The translations under genes were made by a program, and so were the position numbers. 64,000 bases of DNA from Hymenobacter ruricola. Lineage in GTDB: Bacteria > Bacteroidota > Bacteroidia > Cytophagales > Hymenobacteraceae. Shown in pieces: positions 39,299-48,639 of this stretch; the first letter of the stretch is position 1; the number at the start of each line of letters is the position of its first letter. The DNA lies in contig NZ_JADQDM010000001.1 of assembly GCF_015694525.1 (NCBI RefSeq), positions 310,001 to 374,000 on the forward strand. Reading direction: 5' to 3'. Under the pieces are notes generated by a model. It was not told where the DNA came from and did no database searches. It saw only the letters and a list, made by a program, of their open reading frames with translations.

Positions 39299-40474
39299 CT
39301 AAATATTGCCGCCCACGGGCAGGCCGCTGGGCACGGCGGCGGGCACCGTGCGGTCGAAGCTGGCGGCAGTGAGGGACTGGAGGAAGGCGATGATGGCCTG
39401 CGGGTCCTGCACGCGGGCCGGAAACAGCGGGTCGCGCTGGCCGGGGGCTACGTGCGGGTTGGCGGGCGGTGGCGCCCCGCGGCCGGGGTCGTAGAAGTTG
39501 AGCACCGCGCCCAGGGTGGGCAGCGTGCCGCTGTGCATGTAGGGCGCCGTGAGGGCCACGTTGCGCAGGCTGGGCGTGCGGAAGGCGTAGGAGTTGTTGG
39601 CGCCCGCGTCGGAGGCGGCGTTCTTGGCATTGTCGGCCGCGCCCAGCACGTGCAACTGGTAGTCGGAGAGCATGGGGCCGCTGTGGCATTTGGCGCACCC
39701 GCTGCTCAGAAAGGCATTCAGCCCCTGCACCTGCTGGGCGCTGAGCGCCGTTTTATCGCCGCGCAGGTACTGGTCAAACGGCGCATCCGTGGCCAGCAGC
39801 GTGCGCTCGAAGCTGGCCAGGGCCTTGCCCATGTTGGTGGCCGTGACGGGTGCCGGCTCCGCGAAGGCGGCGCTGAACAGGGCCGCATACGCCGGGATGC
39901 GCCGCAGCCGGGCCACGGCGGTGTCGAGGGCGGCGCCTTCGCTGCACGCGGTGCCGCGCATTTCTTCCAGCGTGCCAATGGGCAGCAGCGACTGCGTTTC
40001 GAGCGACTGGGCCCGGCTGTCCCAGAACATGGCCGCGCGGGTGGGGTCGTAGCTGCCGCCGTTGGTCAGGCCGTTGAAAGCCGAATTGAGGACCGTGGGC
40101 GTGTTGCGCTTGTTGAAGGGAATGGCGTTGGGCTGGCGGAAATGGCGGGCGGTGCCCAGGCCGGTTCCGTTCACGCCAATGGCCAGGTCGAGGGCGTCGG
40201 CGTAGCCGTTGGCGGGGTGGTGGCAGCTGGCGCAGCTCACGTCCTTGCCGCCAGACAGCACCGGGTCCCAGAACAAGGCGCGGCCCAGCGCGATTTTGGC
40301 CGGGCTACTTGGGTTAGAGGCCGGTGCCGGGGCCGCGAGGGGCAGGGCGCCGAGCACGCTCAGGTCGTCATTGGAGGGCGTAGCGTTTTCCGATTCCTTG
40401 TGGCAGGCCACCGCCAGCAGCAGCGTGGCCGCCGCCAGCATCGAAGCAACCCGGGGAAGTAGTGAAGCGGCCAT
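39299..40474 (-). CDS. Dihaem cytochrome c peroxidase/MauG-like lipoprotein
   Basis: 391 residues from ATG 40474. A lipoprotein signal ends LLLAVACHKE (lipobox VAC). Two CxxCH haem sites are present: CASCHH in the N-terminal domain and CAKCHS in the C-terminal domain. Typical flanks are ALGRALFWDPVLSGGKDVSC and AFRTPSLRNVALTAPYMHSG. Periplasmic; reduces peroxide or oxidises a partner in the MauG/CcpA superfamily. Monocistronic on the minus strand, divergent from the LytS-like gene across a 391-bp gap. Confidence 0.92.
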   Translation of the reverse strand: MAASLLPRVASMLAAATLLLAVACHKESENATPSNDDLSVLGALPLAAPAPASNPSSPAKIALGRALFWDPVLSGGKDVSCASCHHPANGYADALDLAIGVNGTGLGTARHFRQPNAIPFNKRNTPTVLNSAFNGLTNGGSYDPTRAAMFWDSRAQSLETQSLLPIGTLEEMRGTACSEGAALDTAVARLRRIPAYAALFSAAFAEPAPVTATNMGKALASFERTLLATDAPFDQYLRGDKTALSAQQVQGLNAFLSSGCAKCHSGPMLSDYQLHVLGAADNAKNAASDAGANNSYAFRTPSLRNVALTAPYMHSGTLPTLGAVLNFYDPGRGAPPPANPHVAPGQRDPLFPARVQDPQAIIAFLQSLTAASFDRTVPAAVPSGLPVGGNI

Positions 40475-40865
40475 GAATGAGAGGGAAAGGGCGAAGCAGG
40501 CGGCGGGCAGGGCGGCCCGGTTGCTCAAAGTTGCGCAGCCCTTCTCCCCCTCACTCGGCGGAATCGCCGAGTGGGTTGGCTGCGTCGCCCATTTCCCGGT
40601 TTGGGCAGCCAAATCCGGCCGTCCATCTCACGGAAAGACCAGGCTTGCAGATAAATGCTCCAAAACCGCTGACTGGCCGGCAAACCCGCCGAGCTGGCCG
40701 ATTGGGGCACGCGCCGCCGTGGGCGCGGGTTGTAGCTTGCGACGCCTAAAAGGGATAAGGAAAAGTAAATAAGGGAGAGGGCACCCTATGTGCGGCCCGT
40801 TTTGATTTTCCTTGCTCCGCCCGCGCTAACCCCTTTCCTTATTCCCTGCTCCTCATTCCCTCAAA
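40475..40865. other. 391-bp divergent intergenic region
   Basis: No gene supported. A small perfect hairpin (CACTCGGCG with CGCCGAGTG, 40552-40573) is present, and 40580-40615 forms a weaker stem (GGCTGC ... GCAGCC). Both the peroxidase (minus) and LytS-like (plus) promoters should lie here, but no clear -7 box stood out. Confidence 0.6.
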
Positions 40866-41978
40866 ATGCCGCTACCGCCCCTCCGTTCTGCTTCCACGCT
40901 GCTGCTGCATGCCCTGGTGTGGGGGCTGGTGGCGGTGCTGCTGGTGGCCCAGCAGCCCGACTACCCCGGCCCGAAGCCGACGGAGTTCTGGCTGACCCAG
41001 GCCGTGGTGTTTGGGCTGCTGGCGGGCGTGTTTTACCTAAACGTGGGCTGGGCCGCGCCCAAGCTGCTCTACGCCAAAAAAGCCTGGGCCTACGTGCTGC
41101 TGAACGCCGGCGTGGTGCTGGTGGTGCTGCTCATCCACCATCAGGTAGAGCAGCGCCTGCGCGTGCCCGAACTGGTGGCCGCCGCCCGCGAAGCCGTCCT
41201 CAACCCGCCCAACCCGTGGTCGAGCCCGCGCCCGCACCCCCTCACCGGGCCCGAGGAAGGCAGCCCCGGCTTCAACACCGGTGTGCTGCTCATCACGCTG
41301 CTGGTGCTGGGCATTGCCACCAGCCTGGCGGCCATGCAAAAAGGCCAGCGCGACGCCGAAAGCCGCCTGGAGCTGGAGCGCCGCCAGGTGGCCACCGAGC
41401 TGAGTTTGCTCAAGGCTCAGATAAACCCGCACTTCTTCTTCAACACCCTCAACAACATCTACGCCCTCACGCTGCTCGACGGCGAGCAGGCCCGCGTGGC
41501 CCTGCACCGCCTCTCGCGCATGATGCGCTACGTGCTCTACGAGTCGCCGGCCGGCCACACCCGCCTGAGCCAGGAAATTAGCTTCTTGCAGGACTACATT
41601 GACCTCATGCACCTGCGCCTCACCACCAAAGTGCAGGTGCACTTCGAGCGGCCCGACCCGCTCAGCCCCGACCCGTTTATCGCGCCCATGCTTTTTCAGC
41701 CCTTCGTCGAGAATGCGTTTAAGCACGGCGTGAGCGCCACGGCGCCCAGCCGCATCACCATCCGGCTGCGCCAGCCCGCGGCCAATGCCGTGGAGCTGAG
41801 CGTGCGCAACACCGTATTTCCCGACCGCCCCGACGCCGACGAGGACGAGCCCGGCGGCATCGGCCTGGCCAACACCCAGCGTCGGCTCGATTTGCTTTAT
41901 CCGCGCGCCCACACCGTCACCGTCACGCCCCGCAACGCCTCCCACGAGTACGAAGTATGTCTCCAACTGACCCTGTAG
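40866..41978 (+). CDS. LytS/YehU-type sensor histidine kinase
   Basis: 370 residues. Four transmembrane segments (about 11-29, 43-60, 75-92 and 138-157) precede a His_kinase domain. AQINPHFFFNTLNNIY carries phospho-acceptor His189; a C-terminal HATPase shows MLFQPFVENAFKHGVS and GGIGLANTQRRLDLLY. The stop overlaps the response-regulator start by 22 bp, so the two form one translational unit. Signal unknown; proteins of this layout often sense envelope or small-molecule cues. Confidence 0.93.
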   Translation: MPLPPLRSASTLLLHALVWGLVAVLLVAQQPDYPGPKPTEFWLTQAVVFGLLAGVFYLNVGWAAPKLLYAKKAWAYVLLNAGVVLVVLLIHHQVEQRLRVPELVAAAREAVLNPPNPWSSPRPHPLTGPEEGSPGFNTGVLLITLLVLGIATSLAAMQKGQRDAESRLELERRQVATELSLLKAQINPHFFFNTLNNIYALTLLDGEQARVALHRLSRMMRYVLYESPAGHTRLSQEISFLQDYIDLMHLRLTTKVQVHFERPDPLSPDPFIAPMLFQPFVENAFKHGVSATAPSRITIRLRQPAANAVELSVRNTVFPDRPDADEDEPGGIGLANTQRRLDLLYPRAHTVTVTPRNASHEYEVCLQLTL

Positions 41979-42739
41979 CCCCGTTCGTCATCAACTGCGT
42001 GGCCGTCGACGACGAGCCCCTGGCCCTCGGGCTGGTGTGCTCCTTCATCGAGCGCACGCCCTTTCTGCGCCTGGTGGGGCGCCACGAAAGCGCCGTGGCC
42101 GCCCTGCGCTCCCTGCACGAGCGGCCCGACGCCCACCTGCTGTTTCTCGACATCAAGATGCCCGACCTCAGCGGCCTGGAACTGGCCCGGGTGCTGCAGC
42201 ACGGCCCGCGCGTCATCTTTACCACCGCCTTCAACCAGTACGCGCTGGAAGGCTTCCGCGTCGATGCGCTGGACTATTTGCTCAAGCCCTTCAACTACGA
42301 GGAGTTTCTGCGCGCCGCGCTCAAAACCAAGGCCTATTTCGAGATGAAGCAGGCCAGCGAATCCCCGGCCGCCGCGCCCGTTACGCCCCCAATCCACCCA
42401 CCCGCCGCTCCGCCGGCCGAGGACCACATCTACCTCAAAGTAGAATACCAGCTGGTGCGCGTGGCCCTGGCCGACATCGTGTACGTGGAGGGACTGAAAG
42501 ACTACGTGAAAGTGCATCTGGCCAGCGCCGCGCGGCCTTTGCTCTCGCTCACCAGCCTGCGCAGCATGGAGGAAAAGCTGCCCGCCGGCAAATTCCTGCG
42601 CATTCACCGCAGCTACATTGTGGGGCTGGGGCACATCCAGGCCGTGGGGCGCGGCACGGTCCAGATTCAGGGCGAAACCCTGCCCGTGAGCGACGGTTAT
42701 CGGGAGGCGTTCGACCAGTTTTTCAGCCGCTGGAAATAA
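41957..42739 (+). CDS. LytTR-family response regulator
   Basis: 260 residues. The receiver has Asp65 (LLFLDIKMPDLSGLE), the acidic pair in CVAVDDEP and Lys in DYLLKPFNYEEF. A linker (about 125-155) leads to a LytTR DNA-binding domain (HIYLKVEYQLVRVALADIVY, LKDYVKVHLASAARPLLSLT, FLRIHRSYIVGLGHIQAVGR). Partner of the LytS-type kinase it overlaps. Target genes cannot be read from here. Confidence 0.93.
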   Translation: MSPTDPVAPFVINCVAVDDEPLALGLVCSFIERTPFLRLVGRHESAVAALRSLHERPDAHLLFLDIKMPDLSGLELARVLQHGPRVIFTTAFNQYALEGFRVDALDYLLKPFNYEEFLRAALKTKAYFEMKQASESPAAAPVTPPIHPPAAPPAEDHIYLKVEYQLVRVALADIVYVEGLKDYVKVHLASAARPLLSLTSLRSMEEKLPAGKFLRIHRSYIVGLGHIQAVGRGTVQIQGETLPVSDGYREAFDQFFSRWK

Positions 42740-42812
42740 GTAAAAAGCGCGCCGCGAAATTGTCATAAATTCACGCCGACTTAATAAATAGCGACCTAAC
42801 TTGCAGGGGTCT

Positions 42813-43037
42813 ATGAGTGAGTCTTCGCCCAACTATTTCGACACCGACGGCCGCCCCGAACCGGCCCCCGACGCCAGCGCCGAAGCCGAGCGCCGGCTCA
42901 AGGTGTGGGCCGCCCTCAACGCCGTGGACCAGGGCCTGCTCAGCCCCGAGGAAGTGCTGTCGGCCTACGGCATCAGCGCCCAGGAAATGGACCAGCACCG
43001 CGCCGGCTGGATGGATTTTGAGGCCGGCAGCCGGTAG
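42813..43037 (+). CDS. Small acidic helical hypothetical protein
   Basis: 74 residues from ATG 42813 (MSESSPNYFDTDGRPEPAPD). The second half is helical (RRLKVWAALNAVDQGLLSPE, EVLSAYGISAQEMDQHRAGW) and looks like an HTH- or DUF1153-like fold, not certain. It lies 73 bp after the LytTR gene. The sequence TAACTTGC upstream (42793-42800) could be its -7 box. No function assigned. Confidence 0.55.
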   Translation: MSESSPNYFDTDGRPEPAPDASAEAERRLKVWAALNAVDQGLLSPEEVLSAYGISAQEMDQHRAGWMDFEAGSR

Positions 43038-43069
43038 GCGGAGCGCTAGCAGGCAATACAAAAAGCACG

Positions 43070-43167
43070 TCATGCCGAGCGCAGCCGGGGCATCGCGCGT
43101 GCAACAGTAATCCAATTGTAAGGATTTGCTTAAAGCACGCCAGATGCTTCGGCTGCGCTCGGCATGA
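43070..43167. repeat. Palindromic repeat, family A
   Basis: Arms 43070-43094 and 43143-43167 (TCATGCCGAGCGCAGCC core, a few mismatches), with a 48-bp centre, upstream of kaiC. Confidence 0.88.
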
Positions 43168-43230
43168 GCATTCTTGCGGGTTCCTGCGGGGCCCGAAGCA
43201 GTCAATTCCCCGCGGTGCCTTCCCACCAAC

Positions 43231-43238
43231 TAACTTTG
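43231..43238 (+). promoter_or_regulatory. kaiC candidate -7 element (TAACTTTG)
   Basis: Exact match to TAnnTTTG, 20 bp before the kaiC ATG at 43259. No TTTG was seen at the expected -33 distance. Confidence 0.5.
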
Positions 43239-43258
43239 CCGGGCTATCTTCCCTATCC

Positions 43259-45001
43259 ATGCCAGAGAATTCTTCTTCCGCTTCCGCTACCTTGCCCCAG
43301 CTACCCAAGGCGCCCACCGGCATCGAGGGCCTGGACGAAATCACCGAAGGCGGCCTGCCGCTGGGCCGCCCCACGCTCATCTGCGGCAGCGCGGGCTGCG
43401 GCAAAACCCTGATGGGCATCGAGTTCCTGGTGCGCGGCATCACGGAATTCAACGAGCCCGGCGTGCTCATGGCCTTCGAGGAAACGGCCGAAGAGTTGGC
43501 TGCCAACGTGGCCTCGCTGGGCTTCGATTTGAAGGATTTGCAGGCGCGCAAGCTGCTGCGCGTGGACCACGTGCACGTCGACCGCTCCGAGATTGAGGAA
43601 ACCGGCGAGTACGATTTGGAAGGCCTGTTCATTCGCCTGGGCTACGCCATCGACGCCGTCGGGGCCAAGCGCGTGGTGCTGGACACGATTGAGTCGCTGT
43701 TTTCGGGCTTCCCGAACGAGAGCGTGTTGCGCTCGGAAATTCGCCGGCTGTTTCGCTGGCTGAAGGACAAGGGCGTCACCACCATCATCACGGCCGAGCG
43801 CGGCGACGGCACGCTCACGCGCCAGGGCCTGGAAGAGTACGTGTCGGACTGCGTGATTCTGCTCGACAACCGCGTGATTGACCAGATTACGACCCGCCGC
43901 CTGCGCGTGGTGAAGTACCGCGGCAGCACCCACGGCACTAACGAATACCCCTACCTGATAACCGGCGAAGGCATTTCGGTGCTGCCCGTGACCTCCCTGC
44001 GCCTGGAGCACGAGGTGTCGAACAACATCGTGTCCTCCGGCGTGCCGGCGTTGGACGAGATGTTCGGCCGGCGCGGCTTTTACGAAGGCAGCAGCGTGCT
44101 GGTGACCGGCACCGCCGGCACCGCCAAAACCACCCTGGCCGCCGCCTTTGCCGAAAAAATCTGCGAAGAGAACAAGCGCTGCCTGTTTTTTGCCTTTGAA
44201 GAGTCCCCGCAGCAGCTCATCCGCAACATGGCTTCGGTGGGCATCGACCTGAGAGGACACGTAAACGAAGGCCGCTTGCGCATCGAAGCCTCGCGCCCCA
44301 CACTCAACGGCCTGGAGCAACACCTCGTGACCCTGCACCGCCTAGTGAAAGAGTTCAAGCCCGACGCCGTTGTCATCGACCCCATCACCAACCTCATCAC
44401 CGTCGGCAACATCTCCGAAGTGCGCAGCATGCTCACGCGCCTCATCGACTTCCTGAAGGTGAGCGGCATCACGGCCTATTTCACGGCCCTGATAAACGGC
44501 GGCGTGGGCCGCGCCGAGATGACCGAGGAAGGCGTGTCGTCGTTGGTCGACACGTGGATTTCGGTGCGCGACCTGGAGGGCGTGGGCGAGCGCAACCGTG
44601 GCCTGAGCATCCTCAAGTCGCGCGGCATGGCGCACTCCAACCAGGTGCGCGAGTTCATCGTGACCGAGCACGGCATCGAGCTGCTGGACGTGGTGCTGGG
44701 CCCGACGGGCATCGTGACCGGCGCCGGCCGCCTCACCCAGCAGCTGCAGGAGCACGCCCAGGCCCTGGCCTCCCAGCAGGAAACCGAGCGCCGCGACCGC
44801 GAGCTGGAGCGCCGCCGCCGCATGCTGGAAGCCAACATTGCCAACCTGCGCACCGAATTTGAGAGTGTGGAAGAGGAGCTGCGCCAAATCAGCACTCACG
44901 AGCAAAGCCGCAACGAGGCCCTGCAAAGCGGCAAACAGCGCATCACGGCGGCCAACCCGCCGGCGTTCAACGCGCCGCTATCCGGCGAAACCGGCAAGTA
45001 A
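43259..45001 (+). CDS. kaiC: KaiC-family dual ATPase
   Basis: 580 residues with two RecA-type domains: CI (about 18-245; Walker A GSAGCGKT at 43-50, catalytic FEET) and CII (about 255-495; Walker A GTAGTAKT at 284-291, FEES). In CII the stretch [11 protein letters not shown] puts Ser427-Ser428 where cyanobacterial KaiC has its phosphorylated Ser/Thr pair. A C-terminal coiled coil ([19 protein letters not shown] onward, about 500-560) extends beyond cyanobacterial KaiC and lacks an obvious KaiA-binding tail. Hexameric ATPase/autokinase expected. Heads a set with two kaiB genes, a histidine kinase and a receiver; no kaiA. Confidence 0.93.
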   Translation: MPENSSSASATLPQLPKAPTGIEGLDEITEGGLPLGRPTLICGSAGCGKTLMGIEFLVRGITEFNEPGVLMAFEETAEELAANVASLGFDLKDLQARKLLRVDHVHVDRSEIEETGEYDLEGLFIRLGYAIDAVGAKRVVLDTIESLFSGFPNESVLRSEIRRLFRWLKDKGVTTIITAERGDGTLTRQGLEEYVSDCVILLDNRVIDQITTRRLRVVKYRGSTHGTNEYPYLITGEGISVLPVTSLRLEHEVSNNIVSSGVPALDEMFGRRGFYEGSSVLVTGTAGTAKTTLAAAFAEKICEENKRCLFFAFEESPQQLIRNMASVGIDLRGHVNEGRLRIEASRPTLNGLEQHLVTLHRLVKEFKPDAVVIDPITNLITVGNISEVRSMLTRLIDFLKVSGITAYFTALINGGVGRAEMTEEGVSSLVDTWISVRDLEGVGERNRGLSILKSRGMAHSNQVREFIVTEHGIELLDVVLGPTGIVTGAGRLTQQLQEHAQALASQQETERRDRELERRRRMLEANIANLRTEFESVEEELRQISTHEQSRNEALQSGKQRITAANPPAFNAPLSGETGK

Positions 45002-45048
45002 TCCGTACACCTGAGTTGCCTCCGGCCTCCGCTTTTAGTACCATTTCC

Positions 45049-45363
45049 ATGGCTGAAGATTTGAACGACCCTCTCGACGACGAAACCTGGGAGCTGCGCC
45101 TGTACGTGGCCGGCCAAACGCCCAAGTCGGTGACGGCCGTGGCCAACCTGCGCAAATACTGCGAACAGCACCTCAAGGGCCGCTACAAGCTGGAAGTCAT
45201 CGACCTGCTGGTGAACCCGCAATTGGCCGAGGGCGACCAGATTCTGGCCATTCCGACGCTGGTGCGCAAGGTGCCCGAGCCCATCCGCAAAATCATTGGC
45301 GACCTCTCGAACGAGGAAAAAGTGCTGGTGGGGCTCGACGTGCGCCCCGTCATCAGCAAATAA
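45049..45363 (+). CDS. kaiB: KaiB-family thioredoxin-fold protein (copy 1)
   Basis: 104 residues from ATG 45049. The stretch [20 protein letters not shown] starts the KaiB fold, followed by [20 protein letters not shown] and [20 protein letters not shown] with the cis-Pro segment. It would bind the KaiC CI ring. The protein is 47 bp after kaiC and 9 bp before the second copy. Whether it fold-switches as in cyanobacteria is not decidable from sequence. Confidence 0.9.
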   Translation: MAEDLNDPLDDETWELRLYVAGQTPKSVTAVANLRKYCEQHLKGRYKLEVIDLLVNPQLAEGDQILAIPTLVRKVPEPIRKIIGDLSNEEKVLVGLDVRPVISK

Positions 45364-45372
45364 CCCCGGCCA

Positions 45373-45711
45373 ATGGAACCTGAACCATCCCCCGGTTTTC
45401 GGGAGCCGGCCGCCCCGGAGTACCTCTTGCACCTGTACATTACGGGCGCCACCGTGAACTCGACGCGCGCCGTGCGCAACATCAAGGACATCTGCGAGCA
45501 GTACCTGAAAGGGCGCTACGAGCTGCTGATTATCGACATTTTTCAGCAGCCCGAGCTGGCCCAGCAGGAAGACCTCATCGGCGTGCCCACGCTCATCAAG
45601 CTGCGGCCCGGCCTGGTGCGCCGCCTCGTGGGCGACCTCTCGGACCGCGACCGGGTGCTGAAAGCCCTCGGCCTCGCTTCGCCCCCCGACGACCCCGCCG
45701 GCCATGAGTGA
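45373..45711 (+). CDS. kaiB: KaiB-family thioredoxin-fold protein (copy 2)
   Basis: 112 residues, clearly paralogous to the first copy but diverged (EYLLHLYITGATVNSTRAVR, YELLIIDIFQQPELAQQEDL, GVPTLIKLRPGLVRRLVGDL). Its N-terminus is longer and Pro/Glu-rich. The stop overlaps the histidine-kinase start by 8 bp, coupling the two. Two unlike KaiBs suggest separate roles, for example one for KaiC and one for the kinase; this is inference. Confidence 0.9.
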   Translation: MEPEPSPGFREPAAPEYLLHLYITGATVNSTRAVRNIKDICEQYLKGRYELLIIDIFQQPELAQQEDLIGVPTLIKLRPGLVRRLVGDLSDRDRVLKALGLASPPDDPAGHE

Positions 45712-47419
45712 GCCTACGCCTGCAGTTGACCTGGCCCGCGAAAACGAAGAGCTGCGCTACCAGCTGGAAGAGGCACAGGAGCTGATACATGCCATCCGCT
45801 CGGGGGCCGTGGACGCGCTGGCCGTGCAGGGCACCGAGGGGCCGCGCATTTTTACGCTGCAGGGCGCCGACCAAACCTACCGCACCCTCATCGAGCAGAT
45901 GAACGAGGGGGCCGTGTTGCTCAGCCACGACGCCACCGTGTTGTACTGCAACGCCTCGCTGGCCGGGCTGCTGGGCCTGACCCTGGGCGAAATCATGGGC
46001 AGCGCGTTCGAGAGCTTTGTGCCGCTGGCGTTTCAGGACTACTGGGCCGAGCTGCTGCGGCAGGGCTGGACGGGCAAAAGCCGGGGCGAGCTGCCGCTGA
46101 AGAACCGGGCCGGTGCCCTGGTGCCCTTTTCGGTGAGCATGAACGTGCTCAGCTTCAACGACGCGCCCACGCTGGCCCTGATTGTGACGGACCTCTCGGC
46201 CCAGCGCGAAATCACGGCCATCCGGGCGCAGGTGGAAGAGCAAAACGCCCTGCTCGACCGCCAGAGCGAGGAGCTCAAGCGCGAGGAAGCCGCCCGCCTG
46301 GCCGGCGAGCGCGCCGCCGCCGAAGCCAGCCGCCTGCTCGAAGGCATCTCGCAAATTGCCTGGACGGCCAGCGCGGCCGGCGAAAACACCTACCGCAACC
46401 GCCGCTGGTACGACTACATTGGCCACGCCCCGGGTGAGGGCGCGCCCTCCGACCGCTCCTGGCGCGCCCGCCTGCACCCCGACGACACCGCCGCTGCCCA
46501 GGCCCGCTGGCAGCACAGCCTCATCACCGGCGAGCCGTTTGAGGTAGAATGCCGCATCCGCAACCACGCCGATGAGTACCGCTGGATGCTGGGCCGCGCC
46601 CTGCCCTCGCGCAACGAGCAGGGCGACATCATGCAGTGGGTGGGCACCTACACCGACATCCACGAGCACAAGCTGGCCCTGGAGCGCATCGACCAGGGCC
46701 AGCGCCAGCTGCGCGAAAACAACGAGCAGCTCACCCGCGTGAACGTGGATTTGGACAACTTCATCTACACGGCCAGCCACGACCTCAAGGCCCCTATCAG
46801 CAACATCGAGGGTCTGCTCGATGCCCTGCTGAGCGAGCTGCCACTCGCCACCGTGCAGAGCGACCCCGTGCAGCCCATCCTAGAGCTGATGCAGGACTCG
46901 GTGAACCGCTTCAAGCGCACCATCGAGCAGCTCACCGACGTGAGCAAGCTGCAAAAAGAGCACGGCCTGCCCGCCGAGCCCGTGGACCTGGCCGCCGTGG
47001 TTCGCAACGTGCGCCTCGACCTGGAGCCGCTCATCCAGGGCACCGGCGCCGAGCTGCTGGTGGACGTGAAAGCCGTGCCCACGGTGCTGTTTTCCGAGAA
47101 AAACCTGCGCTCCGTCGTCTTCAACCTGCTCAGCAACGCCCTCAAGTACCGCGCCTCTGACCGCCTGCCGCTGGTGCGCCTGCAGGCCCGGCCCGAGGGC
47201 GCCGGCGCGGTGCTCGAAGTGGAAGACAACGGCCTGGGCCTGGACCCGGCCAACGAGCAGAAGCTCTTCGGCATGTTCCAGCGCTTTCACGACCACGTCG
47301 ATGGCTCGGGTATTGGGCTGTACATGGTGAAGAAAATGGTGGAAAACGCCGGCGGCCGCATCACCGTGCGCAGCCGGCTGGGGCAGGGCACCACATTTTC
47401 GGTGTACTTTAGCCGGTAA
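45704..47419 (+). CDS. PAS-PAS histidine kinase of the Kai cluster
   Basis: 571 residues, no transmembrane segment, so cytosolic. An N-terminal helix (ENEELRYQLEEAQELIHAIR) precedes a first PAS (about 55-165, VLYCNASLAGLLGLTLGEIM), a coiled coil, and a second PAS (about 210-325, YRNRRWYDYIGHAPGEG). A HisKA domain follows with His359 (IYTASHDLKAPISNIEG) and HATPase (FNLLSNALKYR, EDNGLGLDP, GSGIGLYMVKKMVE). Position and overlap with kaiB mark it as an output or input kinase of the Kai module, analogous to SasA in role only. Confidence 0.92.
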   Translation: MSEPTPAVDLARENEELRYQLEEAQELIHAIRSGAVDALAVQGTEGPRIFTLQGADQTYRTLIEQMNEGAVLLSHDATVLYCNASLAGLLGLTLGEIMGSAFESFVPLAFQDYWAELLRQGWTGKSRGELPLKNRAGALVPFSVSMNVLSFNDAPTLALIVTDLSAQREITAIRAQVEEQNALLDRQSEELKREEAARLAGERAAAEASRLLEGISQIAWTASAAGENTYRNRRWYDYIGHAPGEGAPSDRSWRARLHPDDTAAAQARWQHSLITGEPFEVECRIRNHADEYRWMLGRALPSRNEQGDIMQWVGTYTDIHEHKLALERIDQGQRQLRENNEQLTRVNVDLDNFIYTASHDLKAPISNIEGLLDALLSELPLATVQSDPVQPILELMQDSVNRFKRTIEQLTDVSKLQKEHGLPAEPVDLAAVVRNVRLDLEPLIQGTGAELLVDVKAVPTVLFSEKNLRSVVFNLLSNALKYRASDRLPLVRLQARPEGAGAVLEVEDNGLGLDPANEQKLFGMFQRFHDHVDGSGIGLYMVKKMVENAGGRITVRSRLGQGTTFSVYFSR

Positions 47420-47460
47420 TCGGCGCGCCGCCTGGCTGCCTGTTTTCGGCTGATTCGTTC

Positions 47461-47880
47461 ATGCAAAAGCTTACCTGCGTCCTGCTCGTCGACGACGACC
47501 AAACCACCAATTACCTCAACAAGCTGCTCATCAATCGGTTGGTGATGACCGATAAGCTGCTGGTGGCCCTCAATGGCCAGGAGGCGCTGGAGCAGGTAAA
47601 AATCCATTGCCGGGAAGCCCACCCCGACTGCCCGGCCCTGATTCTGCTGGATGTGAAAATGCCCGTCATGGATGGTTTCCAGTTCCTGGCCGCTTACAAC
47701 GAGCTGCCGCTGCCCGAAAAGCAGGCCATCATCATCGTGATGCTCACCACCTCGCTGCACCCGCAGGACGTGGACCGGGTGCAGCAGCTCAACATTGCCG
47801 GCTTTCTGAACAAACCCCTGACCCGCGAAAAACTGAACGACGTGCTGAAGACCCATTTCGACCGGCACTTGCCGGAGTAG
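47461..47880 (+). CDS. Single-domain response regulator (CheY-like)
   Basis: 139 residues. Acidic cluster CVLLVDDDQTTN, phospho-acceptor Asp64 (ALILLDVKMPVMDGFQ), switch Thr in VMLTTSLHP and Lys in GFLNKPLTREK. There is no output domain. It follows the PAS kinase by 41 bp and is its likely phosphorylation target, passing the signal to an unseen effector. A family A repeat lies after it. Confidence 0.92.
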   Translation: MQKLTCVLLVDDDQTTNYLNKLLINRLVMTDKLLVALNGQEALEQVKIHCREAHPDCPALILLDVKMPVMDGFQFLAAYNELPLPEKQAIIIVMLTTSLHPQDVDRVQQLNIAGFLNKPLTREKLNDVLKTHFDRHLPE

Positions 47881-47903
47881 GGTGGGGTAGGTCTAGGGCT
47901 GAA

Positions 47904-47998
47904 GAACGTCATGCAGAGCGCAGCGAAGCATCTTTACCGCGAGAGTAAATAAATAGTGGTGGCGGTAAAGATGCTTCGCTGCGCTCTGCATGACGTTC
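47904..47998. repeat. Palindromic repeat, family A
   Basis: Perfect 37-bp arms at 47904-47940 and 47962-47998 (GAACGTCATGCAGAGCGCAG core) after the Kai-cluster receiver gene. Could terminate the operon. Confidence 0.92.
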
Positions 47999-48046
47999 TA
48001 TTTGTAGCATATTATAGCACGACGTTCTTTATCCCCTTCTTCCACC

Positions 48047-48499
48047 ATGCTACGCCTTCTCCGAACCACGTCCGAAAACGCCGATTTCCGCGCCCTTGTG
48101 CAGCTGCTCGACCATGATTTGGCCCGTCGTGACGGGGACGACCACGCTTTTTACGCCCAGTACAACAAGGTTGATAAAATAAACCATGTGGTAGTGGCCT
48201 ATGTAGGCGAGGAGCCCGTAGGGTGCGGGGCCCTGAAGGAATTCGCATCCGGCCAGATGGAAGTCAAGCGCATCTTCGTGCAGCCCGCGCACCGGGGCAC
48301 CGGCGTGGCCCCCGCCGTGCTGGCCGAGCTGGAGCAGTGGGCCCAGGAACTGGGCTACGCCGCCTGCGTGCTGGAAACTGGTAAAAAGCAGCCGGAGGCC
48401 ATCCGCCTGTACGAGAAAAGCGGCTATGCCCTCACGCCCAACTACGGGCAGTACATCGGCGTGGAAAACAGCCTGTGCATGCGCAAGGAGCTACGCTAG
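48047..48499 (+). CDS. GNAT-family N-acetyltransferase
   Basis: 150 residues. The GNAT fold is shown by VVAYVGEEPVGCGALKEF (beta 2-3), MEVKRIFVQPAHRGTGVAPA (beta 4 and the acetyl-CoA pyrophosphate loop RGTGVA), and LETGKKQPEAIRLYEKSGYA near the end. Substrate unknown. It stands alone between two palindromic repeats. Confidence 0.9.
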   Translation: MLRLLRTTSENADFRALVQLLDHDLARRDGDDHAFYAQYNKVDKINHVVVAYVGEEPVGCGALKEFASGQMEVKRIFVQPAHRGTGVAPAVLAELEQWAQELGYAACVLETGKKQPEAIRLYEKSGYALTPNYGQYIGVENSLCMRKELR

Positions 48500-48506
48500 C
48501 GCAATA

Positions 48507-48609
48507 GGCGGACTGTAGCGCGGACTTTGTAGTCCGCGTCCTAGCGCCGCTAAAGCTGTTTTGGTATCCACCGGGGACGCGGACTACAAAGTCCGCGCTA
48601 CAGTCCGCC
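48507..48609. repeat. Nested palindromic repeat, family D
   Basis: Arms 48507-48541 and 48575-48609 (35 bp, core TAGCGCGGACTTTGTAGTCC). Each arm has its own inner palindrome. It reaches to 30 bp before the LysR gene. Confidence 0.9.
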
Positions 48610-48639
48610 AGCATCCGCCCACTCCCGTACCTTGCGCCC

